From Paenibacillus fonticola DSM 21315 (lineage in GTDB: Bacteria > Bacillota > Bacilli > Paenibacillales > Paenibacillaceae), in NCBI RefSeq assembly GCF_000381905.1, contig NZ_KB907265.1:52866-116865 (forward strand): DNA of 64,000 nt, read 5' to 3'. Below the pieces are notes generated by a model. It was given only the letters and a program-made list of their open reading frames with translations, was not told the origin of the DNA and made no database searches. A program made the position numbers and the translations under genes. Shown in pieces: positions 26,007-33,870 of this stretch (the stretch's first letter is position 1; every line of letters starts with the position of its first letter).

Positions 26007-27197
26007 CTAAGAATCTACAAAAAACAGGTGCGATGCCGAGCGCTTAAACAACGTCCACCAGCCTGCTTTAGCAATTTCATTCGGCGATTTCAATTGGAAT
26101 TCCCTAATCACCTTCTCATCCTGATAGACGATCAGCTTGCCGATGCTTTGTCCCTTTTTCACCGGTGCAGCCAGCTTCTCTGGCACGTCCAGCTTATGAG
26201 TAATACTGTCTGGCGCCGCACCTTTTTTGACCAATACATTTAATTGCCGGGCCGCAGCCAGCTCCAGTGTAGAGGACTGCCCTTTCTGGACTTTTACCTT
26301 CCCGATCACTTCGCCCGCTTTATAAATCGGCAGCAGCGTATATTGAGAAAAAGCATAATCGAACATCGCTGTCACTTCACTGTTTCGCGTCTTCGTGTTA
26401 GGTTCGCCAAGGACGACCGCAATGACCCGCAGCCCATCTCTTTGCGCGGTAGCTGCGAGACAAAATTTCGCTTCTGAAGTATACCCGGTTTTCAGACCGT
26501 CAGCTCCGTTATAAAATCTCACCAATTTGTTCGTATTGACAAGCCAGAACGGCTTCTGCGTATTTTGCCGCAAATAGTCCTGGTAGGCCCCGGTATATTT
26601 GGTGATTATCGGGTACTTCAGCAGTTCCCGGCTCATCACAGCAATATCATAAGCAGAGCTGTAATGATTTTCTACGGGCAATCCATTGCAGTTTTTAAAG
26701 TGTGTGTCTTTCATGCCAAGCTCTGCAGCCCGCTCATTCATCATCCTGATGAAAGCTTTCTCGGAACCGGCAACTTTCTCGGCGAGAGCTACGGAAGCGT
26801 CATTTCCGGAAGCCATTGCTACTCCTTTTAGCAGCTCATCTACCGTCATTTCTTCTCCAGGCTCCAGAAAAATCTGCGATCCGCCCATGGATGAAGCATG
26901 TTCACTCGTCGATACTTTGTCCGTCAGCTTCAAAGTGCCCTTATCGATCGCTTCCATCGTCAGCAGCATCGTCATGATTTTGGTAATGCTGGCCGGCGGA
27001 AGCTTCTCATGGCTTTTCTTCTCATAAATCACTGTCCCTGTATCTGCATCCATAAGAATGGCGGAATTGGCATTCGCCGCAAGCAGAACATCCTCGTCTT
27101 CCTCCTGAGATACAGCATGCGCTGCAGGTACAGCTATTGGCCAAACCGAGATCGTTAGCAACATAACGATGCTCCATATTAACAGCCGCTTGCTCAA
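26007..27197 (-). CDS. dacF: D-alanyl-D-alanine carboxypeptidase DacF
   Basis: A protein of 396 residues with an N-terminal signal peptide (hydrophobic 5-28, AHA cleavage). The penicillin-binding motifs are complete: SITK at 70-73, SGN at 130-132 and KTG at 236-238. A C-terminal beta domain (PVKKGQSIGKLIVYQDEKVI) and a terminal amphipathic helix (GWWTLFKRSA) follow, typical of class A D,D-carboxypeptidases. It trims cortex peptidoglycan side chains in the forespore. It lies just before spoIIAA, as in B. subtilis, with its own sigma-G/F type promoter. Confidence 0.95.
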   Translation of the reverse strand: MSKRLLIWSIVMLLTISVWPIAVPAAHAVSQEEDEDVLLAANANSAILMDADTGTVIYEKKSHEKLPPASITKIMTMLLTMEAIDKGTLKLTDKVSTSEHASSMGGSQIFLEPGEEMTVDELLKGVAMASGNDASVALAEKVAGSEKAFIRMMNERAAELGMKDTHFKNCNGLPVENHYSSAYDIAVMSRELLKYPIITKYTGAYQDYLRQNTQKPFWLVNTNKLVRFYNGADGLKTGYTSEAKFCLAATAQRDGLRVIAVVLGEPNTKTRNSEVTAMFDYAFSQYTLLPIYKAGEVIGKVKVQKGQSSTLELAAARQLNVLVKKGAAPDSITHKLDVPEKLAAPVKKGQSIGKLIVYQDEKVIREFQLKSPNEIAKAGWWTLFKRSASHLFFVDS

Positions 27198-27246
27198 AAT
27201 TAGTCCCCCTTTAACAAGTTCTACTAGTTATTGGATTCTGCTAACC

Positions 27247-27276
27247 TAGTATCGGCGAAACAAAGCCAATATATTC
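27247..27276 (-). promoter_or_regulatory. Sigma-G/F promoter of dacF
   Basis: On the minus strand a -35 GAATA (27272-27276), an 18-bp spacer and a -10 GATACTA (27247-27253). The site is 50 bp before the dacF start. dacF is controlled by sigma-F and sigma-G in Bacillus. Confidence 0.75.
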
Positions 27277-27285
27277 CTGTCCACG

Positions 27286-27335
27286 CAAAAAAAACGGCGT
27301 ACCAAGGATCTGGGCAGATCACTTGGCAGCGCCGC
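27286..27335 (-). terminator. Terminator after purine nucleoside phosphorylase
   Basis: A long stem with small internal bulges (CGGCG, CCAAG and GATCTG arms) is followed by eight T on the minus strand. It closes the fur-side cluster before dacF. Confidence 0.85.
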
Positions 27336-27362
27336 TTAACAATTATTTCAATGGGCATTCTC

Positions 27363-28190
27363 TTACAGCTTGGGGATGATGCCCAAAACGAGATTTAGGA
27401 ACTTCTCGCGAACCCGATCCGTCGTCTCGATGACCTCCTCATGGGATAATGGCTGGTCTAATATTCCCGCCGCCATGTTGCTGATACAGGAAATACCCAG
27501 CACTTCAATTCCCGCATGCCGGGCCACAATAACTTCCGATACCGTAGACATGCCCACGGCATCCGCGCCCAAGGTTCGGAACATGCGAATTTCAGCCGGC
27601 GTTTCGTAGGAAGGGCCCAGCAATCCGACATAAATCCCTTCCTGCAGCGGGATTCCCTTCTCCTCAGCTGCTTGCTTTGCCACTTCACGAAGCTTTCGGC
27701 TGTATGCTTCGGACATATCTGGGAAGCGAGCGCCGAGCTCGTTATCATTCGGTCCTGTAAGCGGATTTCGGCCCGTCATATTGATGTGATCCGCAATCAG
27801 CATTAAATCACCAGGATTGTAGGATGTGTTGATACCGCCGGCCGCATTCGTGACAAGCAGCTTTTCTACGCCCAGCGCCTTCATGACCCGCACAGGGAAC
27901 GCCGTTAATTCCGGGCCATAGCCTTCATACATATGAAAGCGTCCCTTCATGAGCACTACAGAGGTACCATGAACCGAGCCGATGAGCAGTTCTCCGGCAT
28001 GCCCTTCTACTGTCGATAGGGGAAAATAAGGAATTTCCTGATAAGCGATACTTACGGCGTTCTCAATATGATCAGCCAGTACGCCAAGACCTGAACCGAG
28101 AATCAAGCCTACCTTCGGCGATACACTCGTTTTCGATGAAATAAAGTCTGCTGCCTCTTGAATCATTCCTTGTGTCAATGTGGTCGTCAT
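27363..28190 (-). CDS. punA: Purine-nucleoside phosphorylase (trimeric, PNP-I type)
   Basis: A protein of 275 residues. It splits inosine and guanosine with phosphate to free base and ribose-1-phosphate. Motifs: GLILGSGLGVL, HAGELLIGSVHG, GRFHMYEGY, TNAAGGINTSYNPGDLMLI and DHINMTGRNPLTGPND, then MSTVSEVIVARHAGIEVLG. It lies 5 bp after xerD. In B. subtilis the phosphopentomutase gene drm lies between the two, and it is missing here. The B. subtilis orthologue is pupG. Confidence 0.95.
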   Translation of the reverse strand: MTTTLTQGMIQEAADFISSKTSVSPKVGLILGSGLGVLADHIENAVSIAYQEIPYFPLSTVEGHAGELLIGSVHGTSVVLMKGRFHMYEGYGPELTAFPVRVMKALGVEKLLVTNAAGGINTSYNPGDLMLIADHINMTGRNPLTGPNDNELGARFPDMSEAYSRKLREVAKQAAEEKGIPLQEGIYVGLLGPSYETPAEIRMFRTLGADAVGMSTVSEVIVARHAGIEVLGISCISNMAAGILDQPLSHEEVIETTDRVREKFLNLVLGIIPKL

Positions 28191-28195
28191 CGTAA

Positions 28196-29158
28196 TTACT
28201 CTCCCTTTTGTTGTATTGTGGTTTCCTTATGCATGATTTGGACCTGGGCCCGAGGATGAAAGGACTCATACACGGATTTCAAATTGGATCTCTTGCTGCT
28301 TAAATACATTTGTACAGTAACCATATCGGCATGTCCTAACATTTCCTGTACCGATTTCACGTCTGCCCCGCCTTCAAGCAAATGTACGGCAAAAGAATGG
28401 CGAAGCGTATGCGGAGTAATCGCAAAGTCAAACCCGGCTTTCTCACCGTACTTTTTCACGATTTTCCAAAAACCCTGGCGGGAAATAGCCTCACCGCGAA
28501 TATTGACAAACAATGCACCTTTTGCATCTGGCGTTTCAGGAGCGCCGGGACCGTCATCCCCGCTGCTCCCTAAAACGGGACGGCTGTCGGCTATATACTT
28601 CTGAATCCATTCGGCGGTAACGGCCCCGATCGGAATAATCCGTTCCTTGCCGCTGGAACATCTCACATACCGCAGAGAGGTATCCACATCCTCCACATGA
28701 ATCGCGATTAGCTCCGATACCCGAATTCCCGTTGCATAGAGAAGCTCGAGCATCGCTTTATCGCGCAGGCCAGCCGCACTCGAAACATCCGGCAGGTTCA
28801 GCAGCAGGTCCATTTCATCAATCGTCAATGTTTGCGGCATAGCTTTGTCGACTTTTGGAGCTTCAACCGAAAGGCTAAGATCTTGCTCTGTCAGGCGTTC
28901 CCGCTGTAAATATTGAAAAAAAGCCCGCAGGGACACGGACGCTCTGGCAATAGTAGCCGCTGCTTTTCCCGCCTTGTCCAGCGCCGAAAAATAAAGTTTC
29001 ACGCTGGCTCCCGTCATCTCGCCCGGCTCCATAAGGCCACGCTCCTGCATATAAAGGGTAAACTGTTCCAGATCTCTCCTGTAGCATTCCAAAGTACCAG
29101 CGCTTAACCTTTTATGATCCGCTAAATAGCTTAGAAATGAGGCAACATAATGTTCCAA
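28196..29158 (-). CDS. xerD: Site-specific tyrosine recombinase XerD
   Basis: A protein of 320 residues. The N-terminal SAM-like DNA-binding domain (residues 1-95) starts with VASFLSYLADHKRLSAGTL. The catalytic domain has ATGIRVSEL, HTLRHSFAVHLLEGG, LGHADMVTVQMYLSS and the nucleophile Tyr in that last segment, giving the R-H-R-H-Y set. It resolves chromosome dimers at dif with XerC/CodV. An insert of glycine/proline-rich residues near 205-215 (SSGDDGPGAPETPDAKG) is longer than usual. It is located as in B. subtilis (ripX). Confidence 0.95.
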   Translation of the reverse strand: MEHYVASFLSYLADHKRLSAGTLECYRRDLEQFTLYMQERGLMEPGEMTGASVKLYFSALDKAGKAAATIARASVSLRAFFQYLQRERLTEQDLSLSVEAPKVDKAMPQTLTIDEMDLLLNLPDVSSAAGLRDKAMLELLYATGIRVSELIAIHVEDVDTSLRYVRCSSGKERIIPIGAVTAEWIQKYIADSRPVLGSSGDDGPGAPETPDAKGALFVNIRGEAISRQGFWKIVKKYGEKAGFDFAITPHTLRHSFAVHLLEGGADVKSVQEMLGHADMVTVQMYLSSKRSNLKSVYESFHPRAQVQIMHKETTIQQKGE

Positions 29159-29181
29159 GGTGCCGCGCCTCCAATCTGCAT

Positions 29182-29418
29182 TTATTCGCCATACCAGTAA
29201 AACAGCTTCAAACGGTCGGCCATATATTCCAGCCCCATACTGTTGCTTCGCTCGATATGAAACGCTTTTACTGCAGCCCCATCGGGAATACGGTATTTAT
29301 CCGCAGGAAACAAAAACACACCGAACAGCCCGATCATTTTGTACAACAAATAAGTTAGCGCACAAAAAACGACGATAAGCCTTAAAGTGCGCAGATATTT
29401 ACGAAGCGAAATAACCAT
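29182..29418 (-). CDS. DUF4227 (YqzK-like) small membrane protein
   Basis: A protein of 78 residues with one membrane helix near 10-32 (TLRLIVVFCALTYLLYKMI) and a short hydrophilic C-terminus (EYMADRLKLFYWYGE). It matches the small YqzK-type gene that lies between fur and xerD in Bacillus. Its function is unknown. The ribosome site is AGAGAGGGAGAGG. It precedes xerD by 23 bp and is probably cotranscribed with it. Confidence 0.8.
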   Translation of the reverse strand: MVISLRKYLRTLRLIVVFCALTYLLYKMIGLFGVFLFPADKYRIPDGAAVKAFHIERSNSMGLEYMADRLKLFYWYGE

Positions 29419-29612
29419 AAGCCTCTCCCTCTCTTTTTACCCGAACTCACTGCCTTCCAACACACCTCAGCCGGCCAGGCATCTTATTGTTAGTATATAA
29501 AGCAAGTAGAGGGAATATGTAGCTTGTTTCAAAGTTATATGTGGCTTGTTTCAAGTAAAAATGTTCCGCAGCTAGCAGCTATGTTTTGAATTGGCCAGTT
29601 AAAAAATTGACT

Positions 29613-29653
29613 CAAAAAAAGCCCCTCACAGCACAGCGGCCGTGTGGAGCTTT
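29613..29653 (-). terminator. Terminator after fur
   Basis: An imperfect 11-bp stem around 29618-29653 is followed by seven T on the minus strand, 10 bp after the fur stop. Confidence 0.65.
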
Positions 29654-29663
29654 ACATGCGGAC

Positions 29664-30140
29664 TTAAGATTTCTTATTATCGGCGTCGGAGGCGTCACCA
29701 TTCTTATCCTTGCAGCGGTGACAAATCCCGTGGAAATCAAGACGATGATCGAGCACAGTGAAATCGAACTCTTCTTCCAGTCTTTCTTCCAGAGGCCCAA
29801 GCCAATCCTCGCGAATTTCATCCATCGCTCCACATTGTACGCAAATAAGATGATGATGGTGATGCTTGCTCGTATCGGTTCTTAAATCATAGCGGGCCAC
29901 GCCATCGCCGAAATTGATTTTTTCCACAACATGCAGTTCGCTCAGCAACTCCAATGTACGGTAGACGGTAGCAAGACCGATTTCAGGAGCAATGTCTTTA
30001 ACGAGCATGAAAACATCTTCCGCACTAAGATGATCGTCTTCATTCTCGAGCAGTATCCGTACCGTAGCTTCCCGTTGGGGCGTCAATTTATAACCCTGGG
30101 ATTGTAGCTGCTGCTTGATTTTGTCGATCTTTGCTTCCAT
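29664..30140 (-). CDS. fur: Ferric uptake regulator Fur
   Basis: A protein of 158 residues from the ATG at 30140, chosen for the ribosome site GGAGGGAG and alignment with Fur (KLTPQREATVRILLEN). A frame from 30200 overlaps the promoter and is rejected. The winged helix is followed by the metal sites HHHHHLICVQCG and FHGICHRCKD. It is an Fe(II)-dependent repressor of iron uptake. PerR and Zur are close relatives; the neighbours DUF4227 and xerD, as in B. subtilis, favour Fur. Confidence 0.92.
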   Translation of the reverse strand: MEAKIDKIKQQLQSQGYKLTPQREATVRILLENEDDHLSAEDVFMLVKDIAPEIGLATVYRTLELLSELHVVEKINFGDGVARYDLRTDTSKHHHHHLICVQCGAMDEIREDWLGPLEERLEEEFDFTVLDHRLDFHGICHRCKDKNGDASDADNKKS

Positions 30141-30198
30141 GTTCTCCCTCCCCCAGGAATCGCCGCTCATTGTTCTAATATCTACAATCACTTCTTTC

Positions 30199-30228
30199 AT
30201 TATAGGGGGAGTTAATGAACAAAGTCAA
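30199..30228 (-). promoter_or_regulatory. Sigma-A promoter of fur
   Basis: On the minus strand TTGACT (30223-30228), an 18-bp spacer and a perfect TATAAT (30199-30204). The leader to the chosen start is about 50 nt. No obvious Fur box is seen. Confidence 0.8.
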
Positions 30229-30490
30229 ACATTTTGCTAGAGTCCAACAGAGCCAGGCTCACTTCAAGCATAGGCGTACCCCATCCCATCCTAAGTATTT
30301 CTCCACACATCTTCACGAAGCCTTTCTTGACCATTTTTAAGTAGATACAGATGTAATTATGGCTTCCTCCTCCGTATGGCTTTCCGGGCCTTTTCCTTTT
30401 TCGTGATTTTTCCGTGATTTTTTATTCCTAATCTATAGCTGCACCTACACTCAGTAATCAATAAAAGAGCCTGCGGAAAGCGCAGACTCA
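30229..30490. other. Non-coding gap between fur and the toxin locus
   Basis: No protein frame with a ribosome site is visible. An inverted repeat at about 30466-30488 (AGCCTGCG / CGCAGACT) would act as a minus-strand terminator (followed by TTTTATT there). It could end the antisense RNA described below. Confidence 0.5.
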
Positions 30491-30499
30491 TGTTATAAT
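30491..30499 (+). promoter_or_regulatory. Extended -10 promoter of toxin mRNA
   Basis: TGT-TATAAT gives a perfect -10 with extended TG. The -35 is poor. Transcription would start near 30506, 53 nt before the toxin ATG. Confidence 0.65.
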
Positions 30500-30516
30500 T
30501 TGGCTTGTACAACTGA

Positions 30517-30705
30517 ACTTGGGTGGGATAGTATCGCCTCCAGACGGAGGTGATGCTTATGCAATTTTCGTTTTCAGAAGTGCTAATGCTTGGAATGTTT
30601 GTCCTCGCATTGCTCACGTACCTGAATAAACGAAAATAACCCACCCAGGTTAGCGCCACGGGAACGGGTTATTTTCAGCTTGTTCTGGGGGTTTCCCACC
30701 CAAGT
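30517..30705 (+). other. Long-range 5'/3' complementarity in toxin mRNA
   Basis: The 12-nt segment ACTTGGGTGGGA (30517-30528) near the predicted 5' end is exactly complementary to TCCCACCCAAGT (30694-30705) near the 3' end. Such end pairing is known in type I toxin mRNAs, where it hides the ribosome site and makes the RNA stable. The role here is inferred. Confidence 0.6.
30559..30639 (+). CDS. Putative holin-like (Hol_Tox) type I toxin peptide
   Basis: A peptide of 26 residues. It has a single hydrophobic helix (VLMLGMFVLALLTYL) after an acidic residue and ends NKRK, the pattern of holin-like toxins of the TxpA/BsrG/YonT group. The ribosome site GACGGAGGTG is strong, 5 bp before the ATG. 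An extended -10 promoter lies upstream and a strong terminator at 30715-30741, giving an mRNA of about 235 nt. A converging antisense promoter can be read at 30750-30778. The stop codon lies in a 10-bp hairpin (30633-30642 / 30666-30675). Family membership is by pattern. Toxicity is inferred. Confidence 0.7.
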   Translation: MQFSFSEVLMLGMFVLALLTYLNKRK

Positions 30706-30714
30706 GTTGTGCAG

Positions 30715-30741
30715 GGAGTCGGTGGCGACCGGCTCCTTTTT
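30715..30741 (+). terminator. Terminator of toxin mRNA
   Basis: A 9-bp stem (GGAGTCGGT / ACCGGCTCC, one G-U) with a GGCG loop is followed by five T. Confidence 0.8.
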
Positions 30742-30749
30742 GTATTATT

Positions 30750-30778
30750 ATCTTAGCATATTGCGGTTTATACCACAA
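30750..30778 (-). promoter_or_regulatory. Candidate antisense (antitoxin RNA) promoter
   Basis: On the minus strand TTGTGG (30773-30778), a 17-bp spacer and TAAGAT (30750-30755), followed by AATAATA. An RNA from here would run leftward over the toxin mRNA. A 41-codon frame (30748-30873, -) overlaps it but lacks a good ribosome site. Confidence 0.45.
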
Positions 30779-30899
30779 TGCGTTAAGGAGTAATCTCTCC
30801 TAAATACAAACACGTCTATCTGTGGATTAGTAAGCAATTGTGCTTCAAGCTGTTTGATTTCTGCTTCTGCCATGTCACCTATAGTTACAAGACTCTCCG

Positions 30900-31523
30900 C
30901 TACATTATAGGCGTAACCCATCCCATCATGACTGGGGTAACCCAGGTTTCAAATGAAGACGCAGCAAGGAGAATTGCACATAAAGCAGCCGTCAGGCCTG
31001 CATAAGTTAAAAATGGCCGAGAAGCCCCTCCGCTGCGGCTCATCAGCACCCTGCTCCTTATAATATTTAGCGAGAAGCCAATGGCGGCAACGCTGCTAAT
31101 TAACAATACCGGAATAACGAGCAGATTATGAGGAGCGACGGATACGAGGGCAAACAACAGCCCTTTCCAGGAAAACTGCCCTACGAGACAACCAACGGTG
31201 AAGCCAATTAGAACGCCTTTAAAAAAATCTAATATTAAAATGCCCGGAAGGCCGATAACGGACAATCCCAATATCCATATCAGCCCAAGCCACTTCAAAT
31301 GCAGCATCGCGGACTCCCAAAATGTCACGGGATGAAAATTGGCTCCTCCCTCATTTACTGATACGAAAAAGTTGCCCAAATAGCGGGACAGGTCCTGCTG
31401 CTGTTCAAGCGTCAAAGCATTGACCATTAAAGCTCCGAACACGACCCCCATTAGGAAGAGCACTGCTACGAAAACGTACAGGGGCGTCTGATCTTTCAAT
31501 GCGTAACGAAAAGGCTGGATCAT
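30900..31523 (-). CDS. spoIIM: Stage II sporulation protein M
   Basis: A protein of 207 residues with five membrane spans (about 15-37, 75-95, 100-125, 130-152 and 180-200) and the SpoIIM/DUF95-type segment LDFFKGVLIGFTVGCLVGQF. SpoIIM forms the DMP peptidoglycan-degrading complex with SpoIID and SpoIIP that drives forespore engulfment. It is upstream of fur in the same strand order as in B. subtilis. The ribosome site AAAGGAGTACTCC precedes the ATG. Confidence 0.94.
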   Translation of the reverse strand: MIQPFRYALKDQTPLYVFVAVLFLMGVVFGALMVNALTLEQQQDLSRYLGNFFVSVNEGGANFHPVTFWESAMLHLKWLGLIWILGLSVIGLPGILILDFFKGVLIGFTVGCLVGQFSWKGLLFALVSVAPHNLLVIPVLLISSVAAIGFSLNIIRSRVLMSRSGGASRPFLTYAGLTAALCAILLAASSFETWVTPVMMGWVTPIM

Positions 31524-31548
31524 GCGGGAGTACTCCTTTCACCGTTCC

Positions 31549-31577
31549 ATAGTCTACCTCTTAACAGTAAAATATGA
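31549..31577 (-). promoter_or_regulatory. Candidate sigma-E promoter of spoIIM
   Basis: On the minus strand TCATATT (31571-31577, perfect -35), a 14-bp spacer and TAGACTAT (31549-31556, 5 of 8 to the -10). spoIIM is under sigma-E control in Bacillus. Confidence 0.6.
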
Positions 31578-31659
31578 ACAAGCTTGCTCTCTTATGCCCG
31601 CCATTTAGTTTCATTTCCCTTGTCATTATGTTTCGTTATTGTTCATTCCACTGGCTCCA

Positions 31660-31800
31660 GTCTGTGGAGCTTTGAACTAGGCTTTTATTAGATTTGTTCA
31701 GGATTTGATTAAAATTTGTTAATACTTTGGCTAGACTTGGGGTTTGGAGTGGGTTTGATTAGGCTTTGCTAAGTTTGACCGGGCTTCGGTTAGCCATTAT
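31660..31800. repeat. G/T-rich degenerate repeat between spoIIM and endonuclease Q-like gene
   Basis: The roughly 300-bp gap 31524-31823 has no gene. Its left part is the spoIIM promoter. The rest is a G/T-rich run with recurring GGNTTNGNTNAG-like units (TTTGGCTAGACTTGG, TTTGATTAGGCTTTG, CTAAGTTTGACCGGG), reading as a decayed tandem array. Confidence 0.5.
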
Positions 31801-31823
31801 TTTAGACTTTGCGTGCCTATAGT

Positions 31824-33026
31824 TTAGTCTTTAGCGACCTTTCCGTACGTTCCGCCGCCTCCGGACTTTAGGGCAAGCCGTCCCTCGCGGGCGGCACCAA
31901 TTTGTGCAGCTAATTCACTCCCTATTACCCGGGCTAAATCGTCTTCCGACACCCGGTGCAATATGTTCATCTCAGTGCCAAAGGCCTGCAGCAATGCAGC
32001 AAACTTCGCTGGCCCAAGGCCCGGAATAAACTCCAGCGGCACCTGATAACGGTAAGGCGGACGATAGGCAGGCACAGCCGGATCCTCCCGGTCCGCAATC
32101 GATCTGATACGATCCAGTACGCCGCGAACAAGCTTGGCCGAGCCGCAATAAGGACAGCGCTCAACCGCGATATCCGCCTCATCGATAATATAGCTGCATC
32201 CCGCGCAAAAAGTCCGATGATACTTGCCAAGGCGCGGATTCAACCCGTAATTAGCGACGATTCCTCTGCCTTCCTCCCGCTTCAGCGCTTTTTCAAACTC
32301 GCGGTAATTCGGCGCGGCAATCGACAGCTCATTATATTCTCTGCCGATCTTCCCTAAGGAATGGGCGTCCGAATTCGTCAAAATCGTGTAGCGATCCAGC
32401 TCACTAATCAATCCAGCCATCTCACTGTCAGCGCTAAGGCCAAGCTCCACGGCACTAATGAGCTCCAGATCAAGCACGTCTGCCATGCGCGGGGAACAGC
32501 TGCCATAAATACTGCGGTGCGGGGTAAATATATGAGCCGGAATCAGCATTCCACCACGGCTGTAAACTTCCTGCTGCAGGTTGCGTGCGGACGAATATAC
32601 ACGCTGCGAGCTTAAATTTACATTTTTCATATGCTTTTCCAGCCAAGCCGTAAATGACTTCATCGCCGCAAAATCAGGAAAAAAAACGAGCAAATGCGCT
32701 GGTCCCAGTCCTGGCTCCCGAATTTCAAGCTCGCAGCCAAGCAGAATCGTCGTCCCTCCGTAGGCGATACCGCCTTGCTGCAGTTCTTTCATTTCTCCCG
32801 ATTGCAAATATTCCGCGATATCCCGCTGTACCCCCGGAGAATGGCAATCTATGATGCCCACCAGTGAAATTCCTTTGCGCTCCTCCGCTTCCTTGGCGAT
32901 GTTGCCAAACGTTAAATTGCGGCTGCCGCTAATTTTGACGGGATTCCCGGCGTTCGTTCGCCCAATGTGTACATGAAGATCGGCATAGCAGGTCGTTAGC
33001 TTGCTGTTATCGCTGCCGCTCATCAT
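31824..33026 (-). CDS. Endonuclease Q-like PHP-domain nuclease
   Basis: A protein of 400 residues. The N-terminal PHP metal-binding domain shows YADLHVHIGRT, GIIDCHSP and NSDAHSLGKIGREYN. A four-cysteine zinc finger (CAGCSYIIDEADIAVERCPYCG) lies near 270-290. A helix-hairpin-helix follows near 330 (FIPGLGPAKFAALLQAFG). This order is that of the EndoQ family (TIGR00375 type), which nicks DNA at deaminated bases such as uracil and hypoxanthine. It overlaps nudF by four bases, so the two are translationally coupled. This is a suitable pairing of nucleotide clean-up with DNA repair. Confidence 0.85.
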   Translation of the reverse strand: MMSGSDNSKLTTCYADLHVHIGRTNAGNPVKISGSRNLTFGNIAKEAEERKGISLVGIIDCHSPGVQRDIAEYLQSGEMKELQQGGIAYGGTTILLGCELEIREPGLGPAHLLVFFPDFAAMKSFTAWLEKHMKNVNLSSQRVYSSARNLQQEVYSRGGMLIPAHIFTPHRSIYGSCSPRMADVLDLELISAVELGLSADSEMAGLISELDRYTILTNSDAHSLGKIGREYNELSIAAPNYREFEKALKREEGRGIVANYGLNPRLGKYHRTFCAGCSYIIDEADIAVERCPYCGSAKLVRGVLDRIRSIADREDPAVPAYRPPYRYQVPLEFIPGLGPAKFAALLQAFGTEMNILHRVSEDDLARVIGSELAAQIGAAREGRLALKSGGGGTYGKVAKD

Positions 33027-33595
33027 CGTAATCCCTGATTGCTATTATGGATAGACAGCTTTTGCTGCCATATATATGCTGCTAAAATCGTCTTTGCATC
33101 TGAAATTCGCCCTGAAGAAATATACTGCTGTGCTTCCTCGAAAGTCGCTTCAATAACTTCTAAAAATTCATCTTCATCCGGCGAGGCTTCGCCTTGCATC
33201 AGTTCCTCCGCCCAGTATAAATGAATGATTTCATCAGCAAATCCAGGTGAAGTGTAAAAAGAATGAAGCAGAGACAGCTTTCCGCATTTGTATCCTGTCT
33301 CCTCCTCCAACTCACGTCTTGCCGCTTCCATAGCATCTTCGTCCGGCTCCAGCTTCCCCGCCGGTATTTCCAGCTCGCAGCGCCCCATCGCCTGGCGATA
33401 TTGATCCACGAGCAATAAACGTCCGTTATGAATGGCGAGCACCGCTACGGCGCCGGGATGCTTAACGATTTCCCGTTTTCCGCTAGTTCTATCAGGCAAT
33501 TGCACCGTATCGACCTGAAGAGATATTACTTTTCCCGTAAAAATATGCTCAGTTGATACAGTTGTTTCCTTCAACCGATCATTGGATGGCAGCAT
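33023..33595 (-). CDS. nudF: ADP-ribose pyrophosphatase (Nudix)
   Basis: A protein of 190 residues. The Nudix box is complete (GKLEPDEDAMEAARRELEEE with TGY). The N-terminal beta domain (SLQVDTVQLPDRTSGKREIV and HPGAVAVLA) and YTSPGFADEIIHLYWAEEL identify the ADP-ribose pyrophosphatase group. It hydrolyses ADP-ribose to AMP and ribose-5-phosphate. It is divergent from mciZ, as in B. subtilis, and the 113-bp gap holds both start regions. Confidence 0.94.
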   Translation of the reverse strand: MLPSNDRLKETTVSTEHIFTGKVISLQVDTVQLPDRTSGKREIVKHPGAVAVLAIHNGRLLLVDQYRQAMGRCELEIPAGKLEPDEDAMEAARRELEEETGYKCGKLSLLHSFYTSPGFADEIIHLYWAEELMQGEASPDEDEFLEVIEATFEEAQQYISSGRISDAKTILAAYIWQQKLSIHNSNQGLR

Positions 33596-33641
33596 GGAAT
33601 TTCCTCCTTAAATCTCCCTTTATTGTTCTTCAAATTAATAA

Positions 33642-33670
33642 TCATAACTTGTCCTGCTTGAACATATGGT
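33642..33670 (+). promoter_or_regulatory. Candidate sigma-E promoter of mciZ
   Basis: TCATAAC (33642-33648), a 14-bp spacer and CATATGGT (33663-33670, 6 of 8). mciZ is sigma-E dependent in B. subtilis. A sigma-A reading (TTGTCC / TTATTA) is also possible. Confidence 0.45.
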
Positions 33671-33708
33671 GTTATTATATCAAACCCGAACAAGGAAGGT
33701 GCACCTCT

Positions 33709-33870
33709 ATGAAGAGCTATTTCACCCCTCAATCTCTTCACGTTCAAGGAAAAGCCTGGGAGGTCCGGATACTTCTGTCGCAGTGGAAAAAGCAATCCGG
33801 GCCAAATGTAAAAGTAAAGGATCTTATCGCCTCAAGAAGATCAAGCCGCTATGAAGGTGATCGATCGTGA
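33709..33870 (+). CDS. mciZ: Z-ring formation inhibitor MciZ
   Basis: A protein of 53 residues. The core VQGKAWEVRILLSQWKKQSG then VKVKDLIASR aligns with B. subtilis MciZ (VGKAWEIRAKLKEYG, YVKDWIS). MciZ caps FtsZ filaments in the mother cell after asymmetric division. The ATG at 33709 has AAGGAAGGTG upstream; a longer frame from 33553 is not supported. It is about 13 residues longer than the B. subtilis protein, mainly at the C-terminus. It lies divergent to nudF, as in Bacillus, and overlaps the next gene by four bases. Confidence 0.85.
   Translation: MKSYFTPQSLHVQGKAWEVRILLSQWKKQSGPNVKVKDLIASRRSSRYEGDRS

Noticed and set aside
30357..30659. 100-codon minus-strand frame over the toxin locus
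   Set aside because: It is antisense to the toxin peptide and its terminator and has no ribosome site.
30748..30873. 41-codon minus-strand frame near the antisense promoter
   Set aside because: No good ribosome site, and its end overlaps the predicted promoter; kept only as a remark.
33553..33870. 105-codon version of mciZ
   Set aside because: The upstream part overlaps nudF and has no ribosome site; the ATG at 33709 fits MciZ.
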